Assembly: GCF_000299415.1 (NCBI RefSeq)
Contig: NZ_AMPG01000001.1
Coordinates: 1,488,001-1,552,000, forward strand
Origin: Candidatus Microthrix parvicella Bio17-1
Lineage (GTDB): Bacteria; Actinomycetota; Acidimicrobiia; Acidimicrobiales; Microtrichaceae
DNA length: 64,000 nucleotides
Direction: 5' to 3'
Shown: one piece after another, positions 34,448 through 45,352 of the stretch
How positions within the stretch are numbered: the stretch's first letter is position 1
How the letters are laid out: every line of letters starts with the position of its first letter
Notes under the pieces: generated by a model
The model's input: only the letters and a program-made list of their open reading frames with translations
Told to the model about the DNA's origin: nothing
The model's database searches: none
Translations under genes and position numbers: made by a program

Positions 34448-36664
34448 ATGGTTGGTCGGGTCCGCGGGATGACGGCACAGCATCCGGTGTTGGCGGGGTT
34501 GGGTGTGCTGGTACTGGTCTGCGCCGGCGTCGGCGCGTTCGTCTACAACCAAATGTTCGGCCTCCAAACCACCGTCGTCTACTTCGGTGTCCCCGACGCC
34601 CCCACCCTCACCGCCAAACCCGACGAAACCCTGTACCGAATCGACGCCACCAAATCCAAAATCACCTACAACGTCGACGAAAAACTCGCCGGCACCACCC
34701 ACACCGCCACCGGAACCACCCGCGGCATCGCCGGTGACATCGCCCTCAACACCAACAACCCCACCACCTCACGCGTCGGCGACATCGTCATCAACGTCCA
34801 ACAACTCACCTCCGACCAACAACTCCGCGACGAACGCCTCCGCCACGACTACCTCGAATCCAACGACTACCAAACCGCCACCTTCTCCCCCACCAAACTC
34901 GACGGCCTCCCCACCAAAATCAGCCAAAACACCCCCTACCCCTTCACCATCACCGGCAACCTCACCGTCAAAGAAACCACCAAACCCGCCACCCTCAAAG
35001 CCACCGGCACCCTCAACAACAACACCCTCACCATCAACGCCACCACCACCATCTCCCTCTCCGAATTCAACATCGGCCCCATCAACATGGTCGGCTTCGC
35101 CCAATCAGGCGACAACGCCAAACTCACCTTCAACCTCACCGCCATCAACGCCGCCGACTTCGAAGACACCGACCGCGTCGCCGCCGAACCAACACCCCAA
35201 CCCCCCAAACCCACCAACACCTCACCCTCCTTCGCCAAACAGGTCAAACCCATCCTCGAAACCAGCTGCGCCTCATGCCACCAAACCGGCGAAGCAGGCG
35301 CACCCTTCTGGGAACTCACCAACGCATCAGACGCCGTCCGAATCGCCGACGGCCTCGCACTCATCACCAAATCCGGCTACATGCCCCCCTTCCTCGCCAC
35401 CAACAAAGGCATCCCCCTCCAACACGACCCACGCCTCACCACCACCCAAATCACCACCATCGAAGACTGGGCCAAAGCCGGCGCCCAACTCGACACCCCC
35501 AAAACCACCCCCATCAAACCCAAGGGCAAGGTGATCAACAGAATCGACCCCGACGTCACGTTGCAGGCCGATGCCCCGTACCAAGGCTCCACCAAGCTGA
35601 CCAACGACTACCGCTGCCTGGTCATGGACCCCGAGCTCAAGACCGACACGTCACTGACGGGCTACGAGTTCGTGCCCGACAAGAACGAGTTCGTCCACCA
35701 CGCACTGATCTTCCGTATGGCGGCCGACCTACGCCCCACCGTCGATGCGCGAGACAAGGCCGACCCTGGCACCGGCTACGGATGTTTCGGCGGCGTGGGC
35801 GCCGATGAGGTGGTCCCCAGCCCCAGCGGCATGGGCGGCGGAACCGACCTGGTGGCCGCATGGGCACCGGGACAGAGCAGCGGCACCTTCCCCGACGGGT
35901 CGGGTATGCGCTTGAACCAGGGCGACTTCTTCGTGGTGCAGGTGCACTACCACTTTGTGCACGCGGCACCACCCGACCACTCCGAACTGGCCCTGCGGTT
36001 CGGGAAGGATCCGGTCGACGACTACGACGACATCGCGGTCACCCAGTACCTCGCACCCGCCGAGATCCCCTGCCGACCCGACGAGAAAGGCCCGTTATGT
36101 GGCCGGGACGCCATGATGGACGACCTCGCAGATCGTTACGGATCGTCAGCACCAGTGATCGCCGACGGCCTCAACGGCATGTGCGGCGGCACGCCCGAGA
36201 TGAACGCCAACGTCGATGAGGACGGCATGTCGTACTCATCGTGTGATCACTGGGCCCTGGGGACCGGGCAGGTCGTGTCGGTGTTCGGACACATGCACGA
36301 GTTGGGGGTGGGCTTTCGCCTCACCCTCAACCCGGACACGCCGGACGAGAAGATCCTGCTCGACATCGACCGCTGGGACTTCAACTGGCAACTCAACTAC
36401 GAACCTGCCGACGAGGTGGTGATCAAACCCGGCGACATCGTGCGGGCGGAATGCTCGTGGGACCGAGACCTGATCAACCCACAAACCGAGCCCCGTTGGG
36501 TTTCGTGGGCCGAGGGCACCGAGGACGAGATGTGCTACTCGGCGCTGACCACGCGTGAACAGCATTGGACCGGGACGGAACAGCCACCTGATGGTCCCGA
36601 GATCGAGCCGGGACTGATCGATCCGATCACCCTGGAGGCCGACTCGCCCGAGGCCGCCGACTAG
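34448..36664 (+). CDS. Membrane-anchored YceI–cytochrome c–copper monooxygenase fusion, copy 2 (738 aa)
   Basis: It has the same architecture as the gene at 31827. Residues 13-356 are identical, including anchor, YceI domain and haem site C274/C277/H278. The monooxygenase half is diverged but aligned without gaps through all copper ligands: H417-H418 in FVHHALIFRM, HYH 500-502, HMH 615-617, M695 in EDEMC. It differs mainly around residues 357-368, in the loop after YGCFGGVGA and in a C-terminal tail about 30 residues longer. The ATG at 34448 lies exactly 2,621 bases from the ATG of copy 1, which supports both starts. It ends 10 bases before the convergent DEAD-box gene. Confidence 0.85.
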   Translation: MVGRVRGMTAQHPVLAGLGVLVLVCAGVGAFVYNQMFGLQTTVVYFGVPDAPTLTAKPDETLYRIDATKSKITYNVDEKLAGTTHTATGTTRGIAGDIALNTNNPTTSRVGDIVINVQQLTSDQQLRDERLRHDYLESNDYQTATFSPTKLDGLPTKISQNTPYPFTITGNLTVKETTKPATLKATGTLNNNTLTINATTTISLSEFNIGPINMVGFAQSGDNAKLTFNLTAINAADFEDTDRVAAEPTPQPPKPTNTSPSFAKQVKPILETSCASCHQTGEAGAPFWELTNASDAVRIADGLALITKSGYMPPFLATNKGIPLQHDPRLTTTQITTIEDWAKAGAQLDTPKTTPIKPKGKVINRIDPDVTLQADAPYQGSTKLTNDYRCLVMDPELKTDTSLTGYEFVPDKNEFVHHALIFRMAADLRPTVDARDKADPGTGYGCFGGVGADEVVPSPSGMGGGTDLVAAWAPGQSSGTFPDGSGMRLNQGDFFVVQVHYHFVHAAPPDHSELALRFGKDPVDDYDDIAVTQYLAPAEIPCRPDEKGPLCGRDAMMDDLADRYGSSAPVIADGLNGMCGGTPEMNANVDEDGMSYSSCDHWALGTGQVVSVFGHMHELGVGFRLTLNPDTPDEKILLDIDRWDFNWQLNYEPADEVVIKPGDIVRAECSWDRDLINPQTEPRWVSWAEGTEDEMCYSALTTREQHWTGTEQPPDGPEIEPGLIDPITLEADSPEAAD
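34484..35517 (+). repeat. 1,034-bp exact direct repeat, copy 2
   Basis: This is the second copy of the segment at 31863-32896. The flanks differ at once on both sides: codons 2-12 and everything after the shared ACC-CCC-ATC-AA. Recombination between the copies would delete the first monooxygenase half and the cupredoxin gene while leaving one intact fusion gene. Confidence 0.93.
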
Positions 36665-36674
36665 GTCGCCCAGG

Positions 36675-37958
36675 CTATCGGCGGCCCGAGCTTCCTGAGC
36701 GGGCGCGACCGCTGCCCGAACCCGAGTTCCCTCGGCTCGAACCGCCGCCGGAGTTGCGAGGGTTTCGACGCTTGTTGCCACCCCCACCCTTCGGCCGAGA
36801 CGGCTCGTGCACTGGCACCTGTGCGCGCACGCTCGGCACGAAGGCCACCTCGCTGTCGGCCTGGGGCAGGCCAACCTCACGCTGCAGTTTGCGGAGGTCT
36901 TTGCGCTGATCCGGCTGCACGAGCGAGACCACCTGGCCCTCGGCGCCCGCCCGGGCGGTGCGACCGGAGCGGTGCACGTAATCCTTGGGGTCGGGCGGCA
37001 GATCGAAGTGCAACACGCAGGCCACGCCGTCGACGTGGATCCCACGCGCGGCAACGTCGGTGGCCACCAGCGCCGCCACCTTGCCGTCGGCGAACGCTTC
37101 CAATGCCCGGGTGCGCTGCCCCTGGGAACGCCCACCATGGATCGGCGCCGCTTTGATGCCCACGCGCTTGAGTTGCTTCGCCACCCGGTCGGCGCCGTGG
37201 CGCGTGCGGCAGAACACCACCGTCGGGCCTGCGTCATCGATGAGATCAGCGGAAAGCGCCAGCTTCTGAGGGCGGTCGGCTTCGATGAAGCGATGGCTCA
37301 CGGTGGAAAGGTCGGGTTCGGTTTCCCCAACCTCGTGGCGCACCGGCTGATGCTGATAGCGGTCGACCAGTACCTTCACGTCGTTATCGAGTGTCGCCGA
37401 GTACAGCTGAGTCTGGCGGCGCTTGGCCGTCATGTCCAACAGCTTGCGGACCGTGGGCAGAAAGCCCATGTCGGCCATGCGGTCGGCCTCATCGATCACC
37501 ACCTGGTCGACGTCACCGAGGCTGACACAGCCCTGCTCGATCAGGTCGGTCAACCGTCCTGGACATGCGACGAGGACGTCGACGCCCCGGTTCAGCGCCG
37601 AGCGTTGTGGATTCATGCCGACGCCGCCGTAGACGGCCAGCACGTTGCGGCCCCTGGCCGCCGCCAGCGGCTCAAGCTCGCGACGGATCTGTTCGGCCAA
37701 CTCACGGGTGGGAGACAGCACCAGGGCGCGCGGCTTGCGCGTGGTGCCGCGCCCCACCTGGGCGACCAGTGGCAGGCCGAAGGCCAGCGTCTTACCAGAG
37801 CCGGTTGGGGCACGAGCCAGCACGTCACGGCCGGCGAGAGCGTCGGGGATGGCAGCGACCTGGATGTCAAACGGGAAGACGATGCCGGCGCGTTCAAGCA
37901 CGGCGGACAGGTCGTCGGGCACGCCAAGCGCGCGGAACGAAGGAACGGGGGTATTCAT
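36675..37958 (-). CDS. DEAD-box RNA helicase, RhlE-like (427 aa)
   Basis: Motifs are in order: the Q-motif region FRALGVPDDLSAVLERAGIVFPFDIQVAAIP, APTGSGKT, PTRELAEQI, DEAD in VVIDEADRMADMGF, SAT in LYSATLD, then TVVFCRTRHGADRVAKQL, ATDVAARGIHVDGV and HRSGRTARAG. The tail after residue 385 is Gly/Arg/Ser-rich (GGGGNKRRNPRNSGGG), typical of cold-shock or ribosome-assembly helicases that bind RNA non-specifically. I start at the ATG at 37958; the frame continues upstream to 38201 but lacks helicase features. A leader of more than 50 bases without a gene may be regulatory. Confidence 0.9.
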   Translation of the reverse strand: MNTPVPSFRALGVPDDLSAVLERAGIVFPFDIQVAAIPDALAGRDVLARAPTGSGKTLAFGLPLVAQVGRGTTRKPRALVLSPTRELAEQIRRELEPLAAARGRNVLAVYGGVGMNPQRSALNRGVDVLVACPGRLTDLIEQGCVSLGDVDQVVIDEADRMADMGFLPTVRKLLDMTAKRRQTQLYSATLDNDVKVLVDRYQHQPVRHEVGETEPDLSTVSHRFIEADRPQKLALSADLIDDAGPTVVFCRTRHGADRVAKQLKRVGIKAAPIHGGRSQGQRTRALEAFADGKVAALVATDVAARGIHVDGVACVLHFDLPPDPKDYVHRSGRTARAGAEGQVVSLVQPDQRKDLRKLQREVGLPQADSEVAFVPSVRAQVPVHEPSRPKGGGGNKRRNPRNSGGGSSRGNSGSGSGRARSGSSGRR

Positions 37959-38065
37959 TGAGGGGGACTTTCCTGTTGTGCCCAAACCCCGAGATGGGCA
38001 CGAGCGAAGAACGACCAGCCTAACGCGAACCTTGTCGGTGCTCAGCCGAGTGAGCCCGATGACAC

Positions 38066-38809
38066 TTACCCCGGAAGTTGGGCCGTTGCGGTCAGGGCGT
38101 ACTCCACCGGGCAGACCCCGGTCGGAAGCGTCAGCAGGTGGCGCACCACCTCGCCGATCACCTCGGGGTCGATGCCACGCTCGGCCACGCTGTGTTGCCA
38201 CTGACGGCGATGTTCATCGTCGGCATCGTCGGCCAGGTTGGTCCGCACGAACCCCGGCGACACGGTGGTGACCGCAATGCCGTCGGGTTGCAACTCCATC
38301 CGCAGCGCATCGCCCAGCGCGTGGACGGCGAACTTGGTGGATGCGTAGACGCCACCGTCCACGCTCGCCACCCGGCGACCGGACATCGACGACATGTTGA
38401 TGAGGTTGGGGTGTGCGCTCCGGCGGAGGTAAGGAACGGCCGCATGGGTGGTGGCGAGCAGACCCATGACGTTCACCTCAAAGGCGGCCCGCCACACCTC
38501 GGGGTTGGTGGCCGTGGGCGACCCCAGGTCCATGCGACCGGCATTGTTGATCAGGCCGTCCACCCCGCCCAGTGCTTCCGCCAACTCCTGGACCGCCGTT
38601 GTGGCCGCCGCCAGGTCGGCCACATCGGCGCTGCGCCAGGCCGCGCCAAGTTCGTCTGCGAGCGCGGCGAGCGGCTCGACCCGTCTGGCCAGCAGACCAA
38701 CCGATGCACCCGCCTCCACACACGAGCGTGCAATCGCCTCGCCGATACCGGATGAACCGCCGGTCACGATTACCCGGCGACCATCCAACGACTTCGGTGC
38801 CCCGTCCAT
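38066..38809 (-). CDS. Short-chain dehydrogenase/reductase (247 aa)
   Basis: This is a Rossmann-fold SDR: cofactor loop VTGGSSGIGEAIA near residues 14-27, NNAG in GLINNAGRMD, catalytic Ser in NMSSMSGR, the YxxxK pair in VYASTKFAVHAL, and PGFVRTN after it. Arg in LARRVEPL after the second strand suggests NADP(H). The substrate is unknown. The ATG at 38809 is preferred to the one at 38827 because TACCCT ends 6 bases before it. Confidence 0.87.
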   Translation of the reverse strand: MDGAPKSLDGRRVIVTGGSSGIGEAIARSCVEAGASVGLLARRVEPLAALADELGAAWRSADVADLAAATTAVQELAEALGGVDGLINNAGRMDLGSPTATNPEVWRAAFEVNVMGLLATTHAAVPYLRRSAHPNLINMSSMSGRRVASVDGGVYASTKFAVHALGDALRMELQPDGIAVTTVSPGFVRTNLADDADDEHRRQWQHSVAERGIDPEVIGEVVRHLLTLPTGVCPVEYALTATAQLPG

Positions 38810-38815
38810 GAGCGC

Positions 38816-38821
38816 AGGGTA
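38816..38821 (-). promoter_or_regulatory. -10 element of leaderless SDR promoter
   Basis: On the minus strand TACCCT ends exactly 6 bases before the ATG at 38809. Confidence 0.6.
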
Positions 38822-38931
38822 GGACATGACAGCCTGCGAGATCGCCTCTCAACGATGGTTGGCATCCCACTTACCTGCAACACCGAGCCGCCTTAACATC
38901 TCAAGGCGCAACGCAACCCCGGGGGATCTCC

Positions 38932-39627
38932 ATGACCACACGTTCGATTCGATCAGCGACGGCCAAAGCCGCCGCCGTGCTTGCAGTGGTGCTCGTTGCC
39001 GCCTCGTGCGCCGCCGCAGCCGGGCCACACACCGGTTGGGCCAAGTATTCCATCGCCCCAGGAGCGCACTCGGCCACGGTCGACGCCAACGGTGGCACCA
39101 GCCCCATCGCTGGTCTCACCAGTGTGTCGTCGCGGACGTTCAAGTTCTTCTTCGACTCCTCCGCCAAGTACGTCATCACCGATCCCACCCAGCCCAGCGA
39201 CCAGTTCGACTACAACAAGCTGCCCGGCTTCTCGGACTGCGGGGACATCGACCTGAGCAAGAACGGTGCGATGTTTGGCTGGCGCTGGAGGTTGGATACC
39301 AACCCGAAGCGTCTTGAGGTGGTGCAGTACGCCAACAACAACGGCACTCACCTCTACCCGTCCGCACCGCTCCTCAGCCTCAGCGAGGCCGAGGTGGACG
39401 GCGAACACCCCCTGACCTACTCGGTTCGCATCGGTGGCCCCAACAACTCCAAGTACCTCTTCTCGGTCGAGGGCACGCTGCCCGGTCGGTCGGTCAACGT
39501 CAGCGCCGAACTGCCACGCCAGTGCCCCTCCACGTCAACCACCGGTTCAAAATGGGCCTCCGGCTTCTACTTTGGCGGCACCTCGACCGCTCCGTCCACC
39601 ATCACCGGGTGGATTCAGGAAGGCTGA
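38932..39627 (+). CDS. Secreted or lipid-anchored protein of unknown function (231 aa)
   Basis: A signal sequence ends in AVVLVAASCAAAAG, which could act as a lipobox. The mature part is rich in beta strands and polar loops (KYSIAPGAHSATVDANGG, TFKFFFDSSAKYVITDP, RIGGPNNSKYLFSVEGTLPGRSVNVSAEL). Two cysteines (DCGDIDL and RQCPST) could pair. I recognise no family. GGGGGATCTCC precedes the ATG at 38932. It stands alone between a divergent SDR gene and the ArfB-like gene. Confidence 0.75.
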   Translation: MTTRSIRSATAKAAAVLAVVLVAASCAAAAGPHTGWAKYSIAPGAHSATVDANGGTSPIAGLTSVSSRTFKFFFDSSAKYVITDPTQPSDQFDYNKLPGFSDCGDIDLSKNGAMFGWRWRLDTNPKRLEVVQYANNNGTHLYPSAPLLSLSEAEVDGEHPLTYSVRIGGPNNSKYLFSVEGTLPGRSVNVSAELPRQCPSTSTTGSKWASGFYFGGTSTAPSTITGWIQEG

Positions 39628-39734
39628 TCACGCTGCCCTGCCAGTGACCACCATCGGCGCCGGGGTGTGGACCGCCGGATGCCATCGCCGATACACGTCT
39701 CCCTCGTCAGGGTCCGATGGGCGACACTGGAGCC

Positions 39735-40178
39735 ATGGCAGGCGGCTCACACAAACCGATCCCCAGCGAACGGGGCTTGCAGGTCACCGAGCGTCTCACC
39801 ATCCCCGAGGGCGAGTTGAGCTGGCAGTTCACACGATCCGGCGGCCCCGGCGGACAGCACGCCAACACGTCCGACACCCGCGTTGATGTGCGCTTCGACA
39901 TCGCCAACTCGGCCGTGCTCGACGACCGGCAGCGCTCACGGCTCACCCAGCAATTCGGTGACGAGGCCCGGGTGATCGTCGACCGTCACCGATCACAGTG
40001 GAAGAACCGGGTGGAGGCCCGTTCGCAGCTGGCCGGTCGGATCAGGGCGGCGCTCGCTCCGCCCAAGGCGCCGCGCCGGGCCACCCGCCCCACCCGCGGC
40101 TCCCAGCGGCGACGCCTGGAGGCCAAACGCCAACAGAGCGAGAAGAAGGCCAACCGTCGCCGCCCGGCCGCAGACTGA
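39735..40178 (+). CDS. arfB: ArfB/YaeJ-like peptidyl-tRNA hydrolase, release-factor family (147 aa)
   Basis: This is a release-factor catalytic domain alone: WQFTRSGGPGGQHANTSDTRVDVRFDI with the GGQ at residues 39-41. It is followed by a basic tail (RRRLEAKRQQSEKKANRRRPAAD) that in ArfB enters the empty mRNA channel of a stalled ribosome. It frees nascent chains from ribosomes lacking a stop codon. Length fits ArfB (about 140 aa) and excludes RF1/RF2. The ATG at 39735 is chosen since GACACT ends 6 bases upstream, near the local promoter pattern. Confidence 0.9.
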   Translation: MAGGSHKPIPSERGLQVTERLTIPEGELSWQFTRSGGPGGQHANTSDTRVDVRFDIANSAVLDDRQRSRLTQQFGDEARVIVDRHRSQWKNRVEARSQLAGRIRAALAPPKAPRRATRPTRGSQRRRLEAKRQQSEKKANRRRPAAD

Positions 40179-40203
40179 CACCACGCCGACGGTTGCCGCC
40201 CTG

Positions 40204-40704
40204 CTACAACAACAATTCGAGCTCCCATTCGGTGTAGAGGTCACGCGGCGGCTTGAACGTGTCGGTGCGACCCGTGCGGGTGAACCCAAGGCCGGCGTAG
40301 AGGGCGTCGGCGCCGTGATTGGCACTCGCCACCCACAACACCACCCGGCGGAATCCTTCGCTCCCGGCTCGCTCGACCACCGCACCACTCAAGGCGACCG
40401 CTGTCCGACGGCGCCGACCCGCCGGGGCGACCCACAGGCCGGACAGGTGCGCAGCGGTTGGGTTCTCGCGGTCCGGGCTGGAGGTCACCACGCCCACGTC
40501 GACCCCGTCGAGCACCGCCACCCAGGTGTTCACCGAGGCCAGCCGGGCCCTCCATTCGTCCTCGGTCAGGCCGATCTCCTCCGAAAGCAGCTTGAAGAAC
40601 GACTGCGGGTCCTCCCTCAAACTCGCCAGGCGCAGCGCCCGCACCCGATCCCACTGCTTGGGACCAACCGCCTCGATGGTCAGCGTCGGCTCGGTGAGGT
40701 CCAC
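40204..40704 (-). CDS. GNAT family N-acetyltransferase (166 aa)
   Basis: The acetyl-CoA binding core is LSGLWVAPAGRRRRTAVALSGAVVERAGSEGFRRVVLWVASANHGADALYAGLGFTRTG, with the pyrophosphate loop around residues 97-106 and the final NxxAxxLYxxLGF motif. The opening RALRLASLREDPQSFFKLLSEE is typical of GNATs acting on small amines or protein N-termini. The substrate is unknown. The GTG start lies 6 bases after GAGAAT, a weak form of the local -10 box. It converges on the arfB gene and diverges from mutB. Confidence 0.85.
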   Translation of the reverse strand: MDLTEPTLTIEAVGPKQWDRVRALRLASLREDPQSFFKLLSEEIGLTEDEWRARLASVNTWVAVLDGVDVGVVTSSPDRENPTAAHLSGLWVAPAGRRRRTAVALSGAVVERAGSEGFRRVVLWVASANHGADALYAGLGFTRTGRTDTFKPPRDLYTEWELELLL

Positions 40705-40766
40705 GCACCGATTCTCTCAGGGCCATCGCCATCCTCTCAACAGACCGATCCCACCCAAGGCTCCGG

Positions 40767-40772
40767 TAGCCT
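40767..40772 (+). promoter_or_regulatory. -10 element of leaderless mutB promoter
   Basis: TAGCCT ends exactly 6 bases before the GTG at 40779, which selects that codon over the GTG three bases earlier. Confidence 0.6.
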
Positions 40773-40778
40773 GAGGTG

Positions 40779-42983
<2,205 letters not shown>

Positions 42984-43012
42984 GCATCGGCGTGGTCACC
43001 GATTCGATGGGC

Positions 43013-43018
43013 CATGAT
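43013..43018 (+). promoter_or_regulatory. -10 element of leaderless upp promoter
   Basis: CATGAT, one base from TATGAT, ends exactly 6 bases before the ATG at 43025. Confidence 0.5.
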
Positions 43019-43024
43019 GGGCCC

Positions 43025-43648
43025 ATGCATCTGACCGTTGTGGACCATCCCCTGGCCCAGGCGGCCCTGACCGTGCTGCGGGACGAATCCACTGAGGCCG
43101 CCGGATTTCGGGCGGCCATGAACGCGCTCGCCATCATGCTGATCTACGACGCCACCCGGGAGTTGTCCACCCAGGACATCACCGTGACGACGCCGCTGAC
43201 CGACACGGCTGGGGTGCGCATCGACGCGCCGCCCTACGTGATTCCCGTGTTGCGAGCAGGTCTGGGCATGCTGGCCGGGGCGCTGACCCACCTACCGGAC
43301 GCACCGACCGCGTTCGTGGGAGTGGCCCGCAACGACGACACGCTGATCCCCGAGCCGTACCTGAACTCGTTGCCCGGCGATCTGGACGGCCGAGATGTGC
43401 TGGTGCTGGACCCCATGTTGGCCACCGGCGGCTCGCTCGCTCACGCTGCCGAGTTGATCGGTGACAGCAATCCCGGCAAGGTCACCGCCGTGTGTGTTCT
43501 GGCCGCGCCGGCCGGCGTCGCCACGCTGCGACGCACCGGTGCGGTGGACGCCCTGGTTCTGGCATCGATCGACGACCACTTGAACGATGATGCCTTCATC
43601 GTGCCGGGGCTCGGCGATGCCGGCGATCGTCTGTACGGCCTCGCCTGA
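43025..43648 (+). CDS. upp: Uracil phosphoribosyltransferase (207 aa)
   Basis: It makes UMP from uracil and PRPP in pyrimidine salvage. Typical segments are LTVVDHPLAQAALTVLRDESTEAAGFRAAMNALAIMLIYDATREL, the IPVLRAGLGMLAGA loop, the PRPP-binding VLVLDPMLATGGSLAHA and the C-terminal GDAGDRLYGLA that holds the uracil. Length is standard (about 208 aa). The ATG at 43025 matches family N-termini; the GTG at 42992 would add an unrelated 11 residues. It may be co-transcribed with the glycosylase gene 69 bases downstream. Confidence 0.94.
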   Translation: MHLTVVDHPLAQAALTVLRDESTEAAGFRAAMNALAIMLIYDATRELSTQDITVTTPLTDTAGVRIDAPPYVIPVLRAGLGMLAGALTHLPDAPTAFVGVARNDDTLIPEPYLNSLPGDLDGRDVLVLDPMLATGGSLAHAAELIGDSNPGKVTAVCVLAAPAGVATLRRTGAVDALVLASIDDHLNDDAFIVPGLGDAGDRLYGLA

Positions 43649-43717
43649 CGTTGTGAGCAGCAAAAGTGCCCAATGTGGACACATCTCATGCTCACAACCA
43701 CCTGGGAGGACATGACC

Positions 43718-44305
43718 GTGGGGTTCACTCGGGCCGAACTGGAGCACTTTCGCGACGCACTGGTGCCCGACATGATCGGGCCGGACCTCAAGCTGCTGTT
43801 CGTGGGGATCAACCCCGGACTCTGGAGCGCGGCTGCGCGGACCCACTTCGCCTCACCCAGCAACCGCTTCTATCCTGCGCTGCTGAAGGCGGGCATCATC
43901 GAGCGGGACGTCGACCGCTCCGACGGCATGTCCGATGCCGACCGTGACTACCTCCTCGGCCGAGGCCTGGGCATCACCAACGTGGTCCATCGCGCAACCG
44001 CCAAGGCCTCGGAGCTGACGCGCGACGAGCTTCGAGCCGGTGGTGAACGACTTCGAGCATGCGTTGCCCTGCACCAACCGGCCGTGGTGGCGGTGGCCGG
44101 CATCACCGCCTACCGGGATGCGTTCGCCCGCCCGAAGGCCACCACAGGACTCCAGGACGAGACCTTCGAGGGAATCGAACTGTGGGTGGTGCCCAACCCC
44201 AGCGGGCTCAACGCCCACGAAACCGTCACCTCCCTGGCAGCGGCCTATCGGGCGCCGGCAATTGCCGCCGGCATGGGACTGCACCCGACGGGCGACCTGC
44301 ACTGA
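43718..44305 (+). CDS. mug: G/U mismatch-specific DNA glycosylase, Mug family (195 aa)
   Basis: This uracil-DNA-glycosylase-fold enzyme removes uracil or thymine opposite guanine. Motif 1 is LLFVGINPGLWSAAARTHFASPSNRFYPAL, with the GINPG water-activating loop. Motif 2 is VVPNPSGLNAHE near the end, where Mug proteins carry NPSGLN. The start is GTG at 43718, since GGGAGGA lies 7 bases upstream and the protein then begins MGFTRAELEHFRDALVPD like its relatives; earlier in-frame ATGs at 43673 and 43712 are less likely. It follows upp, and both handle uracil. Confidence 0.92.
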   Translation: MGFTRAELEHFRDALVPDMIGPDLKLLFVGINPGLWSAAARTHFASPSNRFYPALLKAGIIERDVDRSDGMSDADRDYLLGRGLGITNVVHRATAKASELTRDELRAGGERLRACVALHQPAVVAVAGITAYRDAFARPKATTGLQDETFEGIELWVVPNPSGLNAHETVTSLAAAYRAPAIAAGMGLHPTGDLH

Positions 44306-44449
44306 ACCATCTACGACGTTGGCGACAGCGTCGTCATCGGCCGGTGCCAATGGATCGACTCAGGCCTGCTCGGGCACAAGCCCTCTCGGCAGAGCCGGTC
44401 CCCGGCACCCCCTGAGCACCTGGGCCGGGCGGGTGGCAGGCTGGGCGAC

Positions 44450-45241
44450 ATGCGCATCCTCATCACCGGCTGTTCCACCGGCTTTGGCCGAGCCACCTCC
44501 ATCGAGGCCACCCGCCGGGGTCACGAGGTGGTGGCCACCGCCCGGGACATCACAACGCTGACAGACCTCGACGTTGCGCAACGGCTGGTCTTGGACGTCA
44601 CCGATCAGGCCTCAATCGACAGCGCCATGGCCGAGGCAGGAACCGTGGACGCCTTGGTGAACAACGCCGGGGTGGACCGTCACGGCCCGGTGGAGGCCTA
44701 CCCTGAGGACGTTGCCCGCTGGATCATGGACACCAACTTTTGGGGCACGTTTCGCATGACCTGCGCCGTCGCCCCGGCCATGCGGGAGCAGGGCTCAGGC
44801 GTAATCGTCAACATGTCGTCGGTGCAGGGCCGCGTGGGCACGCCACTGGGTGGCATCTACTCGGCATCCAAGGCGGCCATCGAGAGCTACAGCGAGTCGG
44901 CCCACTTCGAGTTGGGACATTTCGGTATCCGTTTGGTGATCATGCAGCCCGGCTACTTCGATACGCCAATGGCCGCCAAAGGCTCGAACGAGCTGGTGGA
45001 CGGCACGGAGTACGAGGCGCTGGCCGAGCAGTGGTCATCCGGGTCGGATTCGCTGAACCCGGCCGGCCGGCCCGGCCCGGAGCCGGTGGCGACGGCCATC
45101 GTCGACGCCATCGAAAACGGCGAGACGCCACTGCGAGTGCCGGTGGGCGACGACGCACATCTGGTGCTTGGTGCACGATCGGCGATGGACGACAGCGAAT
45201 TCGAAGACGTGATGCGAAGCACGCTCAACCTGTATTGGTAG
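44450..45241 (+). CDS. Short-chain dehydrogenase/reductase (263 aa)
   Basis: A classical SDR: cofactor loop ITGCSTGFGRATS (residues 5-17), then DVTDQAS, NNAG in LVNNAGVDRHGPVE, catalytic Ser in NMSSVQGRVG, YSASKAAIESYSESAHFEL with the YxxxK pair, and PGYFDTPM. It resembles oxidoreductases acting on ketones or steroids, but no substrate can be named. CAGGCT, a weak -10 box, lies 7 bases before the ATG. The 144-base gap before it shows nothing else of note. Confidence 0.87.
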   Translation: MRILITGCSTGFGRATSIEATRRGHEVVATARDITTLTDLDVAQRLVLDVTDQASIDSAMAEAGTVDALVNNAGVDRHGPVEAYPEDVARWIMDTNFWGTFRMTCAVAPAMREQGSGVIVNMSSVQGRVGTPLGGIYSASKAAIESYSESAHFELGHFGIRLVIMQPGYFDTPMAAKGSNELVDGTEYEALAEQWSSGSDSLNPAGRPGPEPVATAIVDAIENGETPLRVPVGDDAHLVLGARSAMDDSEFEDVMRSTLNLYW

Positions 45242-45352
45242 GACCGTGTCCGCTCGTCCACAACGGGCTGCGCGACCCGTGGCGATCATCGCAGCCCATT
45301 CCTAGGTTCGCCCCCGAGACCGAATCGTTCGGTCAACGACGGAGGCAACAAC

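Noticed and set aside
37959-38201. An N-terminal extension of the DEAD-box helicase to 38201
   Set aside because: The extra residues show no helicase or targeting feature, cross the end of the neighbouring SDR gene, and relatives begin near MNTPVPSFRALGV.
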